From: Nevskiales bacterium
Lineage (GTDB): Bacteria; Pseudomonadota; Gammaproteobacteria; Steroidobacterales; GCA-2729495
Direction of reading: 5' to 3'
DNA: 43,421 nucleotides
Assembly (NCBI GenBank): GCA_011526045.1
Contig: WYBE01000001.1
Coordinates: 1-43,421 of the forward strand
Shown in pieces: positions 33,718 through 41,311 of the stretch (the stretch's first letter is position 1; each line of letters begins with the position of its first letter). The notes beneath the pieces were generated by a model, which saw only the letters and a program-made list of their open reading frames with translations, was not told the DNA's origin and ran no database searches. Position numbers and translations under genes: made by a program.

Positions 33718-34968
33718 ATGCGCTGTGTTGTGTGGATGGGCGTCATGATTGGTCTGCTACTGCGGAAGCCCTGCGCGGCTTTCGCCAGGAAAAGGTTCGT
33801 CCGCCCGGGTGGCCTGGCGCGAAGCCGCCGCGGCGGCATTGCGCTGCTTGCTGCCGCCTGTGCCCTGGCCGCTGCGGCCACGGCCCAGGCCGGCCCACGC
33901 GAGCAGGCGCGGCGCATGCACGACCGGCTCGCCGGCGTGCCTCCTTCGGCCGCAACGCTCGACGACATGGCGGCCGACATCGCCGGCGGCAACCCGCTCG
34001 ATGCGGCGCTGACTGCGGTCGAAGCACCGAGTTTCTACAACGTCACGCTGAAGAACTTCGCCGCGCCGTGGACCAACCGCGACCAGAGCGTGTTCGTGCC
34101 ACTGAACGATTACACGGCCACGGTGATCGGCATGGTGCGTGATGACGTGCCGTTCAACACCGTGCTCTCGGCCGACATCCTCTACGTCGGCTCCGGCGTC
34201 AATCCGCCGTACTCGACTTCCAGCAACGCGCATTACGAGGCCATCGAGGACCAGGGCCTCGACCTCAAGACCACGCTGGCCCAGACCACGCAGAGCTCGC
34301 TGACGGGCCTGCCGGGCACGGCGGCTGCCGGCGTCATGACCACGCGGGCCGCAGCCGAGGCCTTCTTCACCGCGGGCACCAACCGGGCCATGTTCCGCTT
34401 CACGGTGCTCAACCATCTCTGCAAGGATCTCGAGGAGATCAAGGACACGACGCTGCCCGTGGATCGCATCCGGCAGGACGTGTCGCGCTCGCCGGGTGGC
34501 GACAGCCGCATCTTCATGAACAACTGTGCCGGCTGTCACACCGGCATGGAACCGCTCACGCAGGCGTTCGCCTACTACAACTTCGACGTTGCAGCCGGCC
34601 GCATGGTGTACACCCCCGGCGTGGTGCAGCCGAAGTACCTGCAGAACCCGGACAACTTCCGGCCGGGCTACGTGACGCCTGACGACGGCTGGGACAACTA
34701 CTGGCGGCACGGCCAGAACCGCCTGCTCGGCTGGTCGAGCGCACTGCCCGGCTCGGGCAATGGCGCCCAGTCCCTCGGGCAGGAACTCGGCGCGAGCGAC
34801 GCCTTCGCCCGCTGCCAGGTGCAGAAAGTGTTCCGCAACGTCTGCCTGCGCGACCCGGTGGACGGTGCCGATCGGGCCCAGGTGGACACCATGGTCACGT
34901 CGTTCAAGAGCGGCTATCGGCTCAAGCGCGTGTTCGCCGAGGCAGCCGTGTACTGCCGGGGAGATTGA
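33718..34968 (+). CDS. Exported one-haem protein with DUF1588/1585-like C-terminus
   Basis: 416 residues. A long basic N-terminus precedes a signal segment (GGIALLAAACALAAAATAQA); ATGs at 33736 or 33745 are alternative starts and none has a good ribosome site. A haem-c motif C270-AG-C-H274 (NNCAGCHTGMEPL) is followed by DNYWRHGQNRLLGW and the C-terminal FARCQVQKVFRNVCLRDPVD, SFKSGYRLKRVFAEAAVYC. That order, haem then F-A-R-C..K.F and GY-LK, resembles the DUF1588/DUF1585 tail of planctomycete cytochrome-type proteins. The next gene begins almost directly after it. Confidence 0.82.
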   Translation: MRCVVWMGVMIGLLLRKPCAAFARKRFVRPGGLARSRRGGIALLAAACALAAAATAQAGPREQARRMHDRLAGVPPSAATLDDMAADIAGGNPLDAALTAVEAPSFYNVTLKNFAAPWTNRDQSVFVPLNDYTATVIGMVRDDVPFNTVLSADILYVGSGVNPPYSTSSNAHYEAIEDQGLDLKTTLAQTTQSSLTGLPGTAAAGVMTTRAAAEAFFTAGTNRAMFRFTVLNHLCKDLEEIKDTTLPVDRIRQDVSRSPGGDSRIFMNNCAGCHTGMEPLTQAFAYYNFDVAAGRMVYTPGVVQPKYLQNPDNFRPGYVTPDDGWDNYWRHGQNRLLGWSSALPGSGNGAQSLGQELGASDAFARCQVQKVFRNVCLRDPVDGADRAQVDTMVTSFKSGYRLKRVFAEAAVYCRGD

Positions 34969-34970
34969 CG

Positions 34971-37499
34971 GTGGTGAAGCAGCACATTGCAGGACCGGCC
35001 ATTGACCTGATGTCAGGGCTGAAGCCGCCGCCCCGGCGACGTGGCTTCGCGCAGCGCTGCGCGCTTGCCGCCGTTGCCGCCTTCGCACTCGCGGGCTGCG
35101 GCGGCGGCGCCGACGTCACGCAGAACCCGAATCTCTCCAGCCCCGGGGTCTCGACCTACAACGGCCCGAACCCGCGTACCGCCGACACCCAGAGCTTCAT
35201 GTCGGCGCTGTGGCAGAACGTGCGCCCGGACAACCGCTGCGGCTCCTGCCATGAGGCGGGCGGCCAGGCGCCGATGTTCGCGCGCGAGGACGACGTCAAT
35301 CTCGCCTACGACGCCGCCAACACGGTGGTCGATCTCACCGACCCGGGCGCCTCGCAGATGGTTGCGAAGGTCGCCGGTGGCCACAACTGCTGGCTCGGCT
35401 CGGACGGCGCGAGCCTGCAGGCCTGCGCCGCCATCCTCACGACCTGGATCGAGAACTGGGCAGGTGCCAGCGGCGCCGGCGGCGGGCGGCAGATCGCGCT
35501 GCAGGCACCGACGCTGAAAGACGTCGGCGCGAGCCGCAGCTTCCCGGCGGATCCGTCGATCTTCGCGAGCACCGTGTACCCGGTGCTGCAGGACTACTGC
35601 ACCACCTGTCACAACTCCTCCGCGGCGACTCCGCAGCAGCCGTTCTTCGCCGATCCGGACATCGCCATCGCCTACGATGCCGCGAAACCGAAGATCGACC
35701 TCGACGACCCGGACAACTCGCGCCTCGTGCTGCGCCTGCGCGATGAGTTCCACAACTGCTGGAGCGACTGCGCCGCCAACGCCGCCGAGATGCAGGCCGC
35801 GATTGAGGCCTTCCAGGCGCAGGTGCCGGTCACCGCGGTGGACCCCTCGCTCGTGGTGAGCAAGGCGCTCGCGCTCTACGACGGCACCGTCGCGAGCGGC
35901 GGCAACCGCTTCGAAACGAATCAGATCGCGCTGTGGGAGTTCAAGGAAGGCCAGGGCGCGACCGCCTTCGACACCAGCGGCGTGGACCCGGCGATCAATC
36001 TCACGCTCTCCGGTGACGTAGGCTGGGTAGGCGGCTGGGGCATCGACATCGCCAGCGGCAAGGCCCAGGGCTCGACCAACGCGAGCCGCAAGCTGCACGA
36101 CCTCATCACGGCCACGGGCGAGTACACGATCGAGGCCTGGGTCGCGCCCGGCAACGTGACGCAGGAAGACGCGCGCATCGTCAGCTACTCGGCCGGCACC
36201 ACGGTGCGCAACTTCACGCTCGGGCAAACCCTCTACAACTACGACTTCTTCAACCGCAGCAGCACGACCGACGGCAACGGCGACCCGCAGTTGTCCACCG
36301 CCGATGCCGATGAAGACCTGCAGGCGACCCTGCAACACGTCGTGGTCACCTACGACCCGGTCAACGGGCGTCGCATCTACGTCAACGGCGCCTTCACCGA
36401 GGACATGGACCCGGCTGCGGCAGGCAACCTCAACGACTGGGACAACAGCTTCGCGTTCGTCCTCGGCAACGAGGTCTCCGGCGACCGACAATGGAAAGGC
36501 GTGCTGCGCCTCGTCGCCATCCACAACCGCGCCCTGACCGAGGCGCAGGTCCAGCAGAACCTCGCGGTTGGCGTCGGTGAGCGCTTCTTCCTGCTGTTCT
36601 CCGTCGCGGACCTGGTCGGCGTCGCCGACGCCTACATCATGTTCGAGGTCAGCCAGTTCGACAGCTACAGCTACCTCTTCCAGAAGCCGGTATTCATGGT
36701 CCTGGCCGACGACCCGCCGCCGCTGTCCATTCCCATCCGCGCCATGCGCATCGGGGTGAACGGCGTCGAATCCACCATGGGCCAGGCCTACGTCAATCTC
36801 GACACCACCATCGGTGCCTCGGGACAGGTGCTGCACGACGTCGGCACGGTGATCCCGCTCAATCGCGGTCCGGATACCGACGAGTTCTTCCTGACCTTCG
36901 AGGTGCTCGGCAGCCAGACGAACGTGCGCACGGAGCCGGCGCCGCTCATCCCGCCGTCGCCGCCCGACGGCGCGCCGCGGCCGGACATCGGCGTGCGCGT
37001 GTTCGACGAGATCAACGCCACCATGGCGCAGATCACGGGCGTGAGCCCGCAGACGCCGGCGGTCAAGACGACCTACACCACGATCCGGCAGCAGCTGCCG
37101 TCGGTCGAGAGCATCGAAGGCTTCCTCGCGGCGCACCAGGTCGCGGTCGCCCAGCTCGCCATCGAGTACTGCAACGCGCTCGTGGACAACACCTCGCTGC
37201 GCGCGGCGTTCTTCCCGGGCTTCAACTTCGGCCTCAGCGCAAACGCGGCATTCGCACCGCCGGCCGACCGCAATCTCGTGCTCGACCCGCTGCTGGCGAA
37301 GGCGCTGAACAGCAACCCCGCCGCCGCCGACGGCAGCATGACGAGCCAGCCGACGCCGGCCGAGGTCAAGACGGAGCTGAACAACCTGATCGACCGTCTG
37401 ACCGCCTGCGGTGGCGGCTGCGCGAGCGATCGCACCGCCGTGGTGGTGAAAGCCAGTTGCGCCGCGGTGCTTGGCAGCTCCGGGATGCTGCTTCAATGA
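34971..37499 (+). CDS. Two-haem LamG lipoprotein
   Basis: About 842 residues. The lipobox is AFALAGC, then GGG. Two tandem cytochrome-like modules follow. The first is RCGSCHEAGGQ...VDLTDP...GGHNCWLGSD; the second is DYCTTCHNSSA...IDLDDPDNSRL...EFHNCWSDC. They share the same order of haem site, D-P segment and HNCW, so they arose by duplication. Residues about 320-550 form a laminin-G/concanavalin-like domain (IALWEFKEGQGATAFDTSG, YTIEAWVAPGNVTQEDARI, LQHVVVTYDPVNGRRIYVNG). The C-terminal 250 residues are unassigned. GTG at 34971 or 34974 fits GGGGAG spacing better than a TTG at 34965 that overlaps the previous stop. Confidence 0.88.
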   Translation: MVKQHIAGPAIDLMSGLKPPPRRRGFAQRCALAAVAAFALAGCGGGADVTQNPNLSSPGVSTYNGPNPRTADTQSFMSALWQNVRPDNRCGSCHEAGGQAPMFAREDDVNLAYDAANTVVDLTDPGASQMVAKVAGGHNCWLGSDGASLQACAAILTTWIENWAGASGAGGGRQIALQAPTLKDVGASRSFPADPSIFASTVYPVLQDYCTTCHNSSAATPQQPFFADPDIAIAYDAAKPKIDLDDPDNSRLVLRLRDEFHNCWSDCAANAAEMQAAIEAFQAQVPVTAVDPSLVVSKALALYDGTVASGGNRFETNQIALWEFKEGQGATAFDTSGVDPAINLTLSGDVGWVGGWGIDIASGKAQGSTNASRKLHDLITATGEYTIEAWVAPGNVTQEDARIVSYSAGTTVRNFTLGQTLYNYDFFNRSSTTDGNGDPQLSTADADEDLQATLQHVVVTYDPVNGRRIYVNGAFTEDMDPAAAGNLNDWDNSFAFVLGNEVSGDRQWKGVLRLVAIHNRALTEAQVQQNLAVGVGERFFLLFSVADLVGVADAYIMFEVSQFDSYSYLFQKPVFMVLADDPPPLSIPIRAMRIGVNGVESTMGQAYVNLDTTIGASGQVLHDVGTVIPLNRGPDTDEFFLTFEVLGSQTNVRTEPAPLIPPSPPDGAPRPDIGVRVFDEINATMAQITGVSPQTPAVKTTYTTIRQQLPSVESIEGFLAAHQVAVAQLAIEYCNALVDNTSLRAAFFPGFNFGLSANAAFAPPADRNLVLDPLLAKALNSNPAAADGSMTSQPTPAEVKTELNNLIDRLTACGGGCASDRTAVVVKASCAAVLGSSGMLLQ

Positions 37500-37586
37500 C
37501 GCCCCGGAGGCGCGGCCGCAACCGCGACGACAACCGACCAGCAGGACGGGCTTCGGCCCCGACACGGACCTGACGAGATCTCAACC

Positions 37587-39179
37587 ATGGCACGTAAACG
37601 CAAGCACTTCGGTCTGAACGATCCGCTGCGCCACCCGGACCATCGCCGGCCCGTATCGCGGCGGGATTTCATCGCCCAGGGGTTCGCGGGGGGCGGGGCG
37701 CTGGTGCTGGGTCCCACCATCTTCGGCCTGTTCGCGAACCCCCGGGCGGCCCGCGCCGCGCTCTCGCCGGACCTGCAGGCGCTGCTCGGCCCCTGCGGCA
37801 TCTCGACTCTCGGCGCCGGCAAGATCCCGTTCATCTGCTTCGATCTCGCCGGCGGCGCGAACATCGCCGGCTCGAACGTGCTGGTCGGCAAGCAGGGTGG
37901 CCAGCTCGACTTCCTCTCCACCGCGGGCTACAGCAAGCTCGGGCTGCCCGGCGACATGACGCCGGCGGTCGTCAACCCGCAGACCGGCACGAGCTCCTTC
38001 ATCGACAGCAGCCTCGGGCTCGCCTTCCACAGCGACAGCGCGTTCCTGCGCGGCATGATGACGCGGGTCTCCGCCGGCACTGCGGCGGCGACCACCGGCG
38101 CGGTGATCCCGGCGCGCTCCGAGAACGACACCGGCAACAACCCGCACAACCCGATGTACTCGATCTGGCGAGCGGGCGCCGACGGCGAACTGCTCACGCT
38201 GATCGGCTCGCAGAGCTCGGAATCCGGCGGCAACTCCATGGCGCCGGCTGCCACGGTGGACGTCGCCGTGCGCCCGACGAAGGTCGACCGCACCAGCGAC
38301 GTGACGGGACTGGTGGACACCGGCAAGCTCGTGGGATTGCTCAGCCAGGACGATGCGGTCGCCGTGATGGAGTCCATCCAGCGCCTGAGCGACCGCAAGC
38401 TCGGCCACGTGGACACGAAGGTCAGCGCCGACGCAGTCATCAAGGATCTCGTGCGCTGCGGCTACGTCAAGTCCGCCTCGCTCGCCGACCGTTACGGCAA
38501 CCCCTCCGCGCTGAACCCCGAGCTCGACCCGAACATCAAGGGCTCGACCGGCATCTTCTCCGATGCGGAGTTCAGCGCCGACGGCGAGTTTCGCAAGACC
38601 GCCGCGGTCATGAAGATGGTGATCAACGGCTACGCGGGCGCTGGCACGATCACGATGGGCGGCTTCGACTACCACACGGGCGACCGCTCCACCGGTGAAG
38701 TCCGCGACTTCCGTGCCGGCGTATGCATGGGCGCGTGCCTGGAGTACGCCGCGCGCGTCGGCGTGCCGCTCATGCTCTATGTCTTCAGCGACGGCTCGGT
38801 GGACTCCAACGGCAGCACCGACAACTCAGCGGAAGCGCGCGGCAAGGGCGTATGGACCAGCGACAACCAGTCCACCGCCGCCTCGTTCTTCATGGTCTAC
38901 AACCCGGGCGGACGGGCGGCACTGTTCACCGGCGACGGCAATCCCGCCGAGCGCCACCAGCAGCTCGGCTGGTTCCGGCCCGACGGCTCGGTGGAGACCG
39001 CCGGCACGCCGGGCGCGAACAACGTCAACCTGCTGGTCGAAATGGTGGCGCTCAACTACCTCGCGCTGCACGGCGAGCAGGGCCAGTTCGCCAGCCTGTT
39101 CCCCATGCACGGGCTGGGGCCGGCATCACTGCGTGACGCGCTGACCGCCTTCAACCCGATCGTCAACGGCACGATCTGA
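37587..39179 (+). CDS. Tat-exported DUF1501-like protein
   Basis: 530 residues. The twin-arginine signal is SRRDFIAQGFAGGGALVLGP at about 24-43, so the protein is exported folded, often with a cofactor. PFICFDLAGGANIAGSNVLV, a central GGFDYHTGDRS and HGLGPASLRDALTAF are what I associate with DUF1501/sulfatase-like proteins that pair with DUF1549/1553 or cytochrome-type partners. The GGFDxH motif probably holds a metal ligand. It follows the LamG lipoprotein by 87 bases and ends the operon. Its partners by position are the haem proteins upstream. Confidence 0.85.
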   Translation: MARKRKHFGLNDPLRHPDHRRPVSRRDFIAQGFAGGGALVLGPTIFGLFANPRAARAALSPDLQALLGPCGISTLGAGKIPFICFDLAGGANIAGSNVLVGKQGGQLDFLSTAGYSKLGLPGDMTPAVVNPQTGTSSFIDSSLGLAFHSDSAFLRGMMTRVSAGTAAATTGAVIPARSENDTGNNPHNPMYSIWRAGADGELLTLIGSQSSESGGNSMAPAATVDVAVRPTKVDRTSDVTGLVDTGKLVGLLSQDDAVAVMESIQRLSDRKLGHVDTKVSADAVIKDLVRCGYVKSASLADRYGNPSALNPELDPNIKGSTGIFSDAEFSADGEFRKTAAVMKMVINGYAGAGTITMGGFDYHTGDRSTGEVRDFRAGVCMGACLEYAARVGVPLMLYVFSDGSVDSNGSTDNSAEARGKGVWTSDNQSTAASFFMVYNPGGRAALFTGDGNPAERHQQLGWFRPDGSVETAGTPGANNVNLLVEMVALNYLALHGEQGQFASLFPMHGLGPASLRDALTAFNPIVNGTI

Positions 39180-39240
39180 GCTGGGCACGGCCCTCTCTCC
39201 GAGGACCGTCATCCGGGATGTGCGAGAGGTGGGCCGGTGT

Positions 39241-39407
39241 CCACCGAGCGCCGCTCCTCGCGCGTCCCTGTGCTCGTCGCTACGGGTTGCGCCGGCTGCT
39301 GCCCTCCTGCCAGCCGGCTCCACACGTGCTCTCGCCGGACACCGGGCCACCCCTGGGGGCGGTTCGCGGACGTCATACAACCGCTGAGCCGAACTCAACG
39401 TCGGACT
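39241..39407 (-). repeat. Dispersed hairpin repeat, copy B, with adjoining 25-base motif
   Basis: The reverse complement of 39241-39340 matches 98-205. The hairpin arms on the plus strand are GCCGGCTGC (39291-39299) and CCAGCCGGC (39310-39318). Relative to copy A, one stem pair changes from T-A to C-G, so pairing is kept. The 25-base motif at 39383-39407 recurs at 27223-27247. The gap 39180-39449 holds no gene. Confidence 0.75.
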
Positions 39408-39449
39408 TACCCGAGTGGTGGGCGGAGACGTCGAGGCAGTGCATCGACT

Positions 39450-40232
39450 TCATAGCGTCCGCGCAAGCCGGCTCCCGCCAAACATCCAGCTCACCGCGAT
39501 GACCAGCGCTCCGGCCATCACCAGCGCACTGATCGCGAAAAACACCGGCATCGAGATCGCGACCGCGACACCGCGCGCGACGTTGATCAGCATGTGCCAG
39601 AGAATCGCCAGGAGCACGCTCTGCGTACGCTCCCAAATCAGCGTCAGCCAGACTGCCGCCGCCAGGATGCCGGCGGAAAAGCCGAGCCACTGAGCGAGTC
39701 CGAACTCCGGCCGCCCGAGGAACGCCGGCAGATGCCAGAGCAGCCAGGGCGGGAACAGCAGCAAGGTTGCCGCCAGAGGCGAAAATCGCGCCCGCAGCCG
39801 CGGCAGCAGGAAGCCGCGCCAGCCCGGCTCCTCGCCGAGACCCTGCGCGAGCCCGGTGACAACGAGCAACTGCATGACACCCGCGCTCGTCGCGAGCGGC
39901 CCAGAGACCAGCTTGCCGGGATCGGGCCATGCCCCGCCGGTAGCCCGCACGATCAGGAGCGCACCGGCCAGCAGAACCACGGGGCTCGCGACGCTGAACG
40001 CAAGCCAGAACGGCGCCACCCGCCAGCGCCACATCGACCGCAGCAGGGACCACACCCCGGCACGGCCCTCCGTCTGCCGGATGACGAACAGCGCCGCGAG
40101 CAGCGGACCGAAAGCCGACACGGCCTCCCAGCCCTCCGGAACCCCGAGTTCGATCCAGCCACGTCGCGCCGCAAGCAGCGTGATGCCGATCGACCAGGTG
40201 AACAGGTAGGTCAGCACGAGATAGCCGAACAT
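39450..40232 (-). CDS. CPBP-family intramembrane protease
   Basis: 260 residues with about seven or eight membrane helices. The ABI/CPBP motifs are present: EEPGWRGFLLPRL (E-E-x3-R), WLLWHLPAF and ILWHMLINV, which supply the two glutamates and histidines of the membrane-embedded active site. Substrates are unknown; relatives process prenylated proteins or confer bacteriocin self-protection. The only usable start is the ATG at 40232, because an in-frame TAA lies 27 bases upstream without a start codon between. No ribosome site precedes it: a 92-bp inverted-repeat element ends four bases before this ATG. Confidence 0.9.
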   Translation of the reverse strand: MFGYLVLTYLFTWSIGITLLAARRGWIELGVPEGWEAVSAFGPLLAALFVIRQTEGRAGVWSLLRSMWRWRVAPFWLAFSVASPVVLLAGALLIVRATGGAWPDPGKLVSGPLATSAGVMQLLVVTGLAQGLGEEPGWRGFLLPRLRARFSPLAATLLLFPPWLLWHLPAFLGRPEFGLAQWLGFSAGILAAAVWLTLIWERTQSVLLAILWHMLINVARGVAVAISMPVFFAISALVMAGALVIAVSWMFGGSRLARTL

Positions 40233-40236
40233 TGAT

Positions 40237-40328
40237 GGTGCCGGGTTTGGCTTTTTGGCTTATTTCAGGACAGCACGATGCCGGTCATTTTAAACATGGC
40301 AATAAGCCAAAAAGCCAAACCCGGCACC
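40237..40328. mobile_element. 92-bp MITE-like element with 26-bp perfect terminal inverted repeats
   Basis: The arms are 40237-40262 and 40303-40328, identical over 26 bases in inverse orientation (ends GGTGCCGGG...CCCGGCACC), around a 40-base core. Directly outside, TGAT stands on both sides (40233-40236 and 40329-40332), as expected for a 4-bp target duplication. No transposase is encoded; the core holds at most a 10-codon frame on the minus strand. In RNA the arms would form a long stem directly before the CPBP start codon. Alternatively this is a resident bidirectional stem-loop, but the duplicated flank favours insertion. Confidence 0.7.
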
Positions 40329-40337
40329 TGATGGGCG

Positions 40338-40373
40338 AAAGAAAACGGCCGCCGGGTTGGCCGCGGCGGCCGT
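40338..40373 (-). terminator. Terminator of the VPLPA protein gene
   Basis: On the minus strand ACGGCCGCC (40365-40373) pairs with GGCGGCCGT (40345-40353) around an 11-base loop and is followed by TTTTC and TTTC. It lies 28 bases after the stop at 40401. Confidence 0.8.
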
Positions 40374-40400
40374 CTGGTGTCGGGTCCCTGGAAAATCCGA

Positions 40401-40979
40401 TCAGTGGCGACGGCGGCGCCAGAACGAGGCGAGCCCGAAGCCCGTGGCGAGCAGCCACGCGGTCGCGGGCAGCGGCACCACGGTGGCGCCGTCGTAGGTA
40501 AAGCCGGCGATCGGTGCTGTGTCGAGGCCCACGAATCCGCCCCAGCGATTGCTCGGGCTCGCGCTGAGCACGATGTCACCCACCGCACCCGCGGCCTGCA
40601 GTACCTGGATCGTACCGAGGCTGTTCAGCCCGGTGATGCCCGCGAAACTGCCGAGGTAGATCTCGAGTTCCGCGTCACCCGGCGGATTGCCGTAACCGGT
40701 GAAATCCGTGTCGCCCGACGAGTCCGTGTTCAGGTCGTTGAAGAAATCGGAAGGAATAAACGTCGTGTAGCTGAACACGCCGCTGAAGTCGAGTTCGAAC
40801 CCGCCACCCTGCGCCGTAACACCTTCGAGATCCAGCATCACCGTGAAAAATGCCGGAACCGTGCCGACGCCGACCGGTGTGACCGTCGCCGGCGACAGAT
40901 ACACGGACGCCGCTTGCGCCGAGGCACCCGCGCACAGGGCGACGGCGGCAATCGCGGCACGCTTGATCGAGGACAACAT
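40401..40979 (-). CDS. Cohesin-like protein with VPLPA (PEP-CTERM-type) sorting tail
   Basis: 192 residues. The signal peptide is IKRAAIAAVALCAGASAQA. The body has the order of a cohesin-type beta sandwich: SVYLSPATVTPVGVGTVPAF, FTVMLDLEGVTAQGGGFELDF, FAGITGLNSLGTIQVLQA and GDIVLSAS. The C-terminus is V-VPLPATAWLLATGFGLASF-WRRRRH: VPLPA motif, helix and basic end, the exosortase sorting signal. The protein should be processed in the inner membrane and sent to the surface. GGGGAG stands eight bases before the ATG. It is divergent from a dockerin-repeat protein. The cohesin assignment is by pattern and less certain than the sorting tail. Confidence 0.85.
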   Translation of the reverse strand: MLSSIKRAAIAAVALCAGASAQAASVYLSPATVTPVGVGTVPAFFTVMLDLEGVTAQGGGFELDFSGVFSYTTFIPSDFFNDLNTDSSGDTDFTGYGNPPGDAELEIYLGSFAGITGLNSLGTIQVLQAAGAVGDIVLSASPSNRWGGFVGLDTAPIAGFTYDGATVVPLPATAWLLATGFGLASFWRRRRH

Positions 40980-41311
40980 GGAACAATCTCCCCCGGGTTC
41001 TCTTGCGACTTGTTCGCCACCCGGCCGAGCGCTGCTGAACTCGATGCGGGCAGTCATTTATGCGCCAACGCTAGCGCAATCCTGCAGCGACCGCAATGCA
41101 TCTTTGACTCAATGAAACCAGCGCTCCCGGCGCTTTAACATAAACACAACATCACCGCTGCAGGCACCCCTCAAACAAGGGCTCCGCTTTGCGGGGTTGC
41201 CGTTCGCACCGGTCGCGACCGGACCTCTGCTGCGGCCTTGCCATGACGCAACGGATCGGGGACAGTGGCTCCTCAGGCCACGCCAACCAGAACCAGCGCC
41301 ACCGCACCGCC
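40980..41311. other. Divergent promoter region of the cohesin/dockerin pair
   Basis: 332 bases between two divergent start codons. An AT-richer patch at 41135-41155 (TTAACATAAACACAACATC) is a promoter candidate. Frames open across the region start at ATG 41189 or 41243 for the rightward gene, but signal-peptide position argues for 41312. No gene is visible. Confidence 0.5.

Noticed and set aside
32111..33718. 535-codon minus-strand frame overlapping the two-haem lipoprotein in another frame
   Set aside because: Arg-rich shadow of the lipoprotein gene; no motif and it ignores the signal peptide of the real product.
35013..37565. 850-codon open frame on the minus strand
   Set aside because: It is antisense to the LamG lipoprotein, which has haem and LamG motifs; the antisense product is low-complexity and His/Arg/Val-rich.
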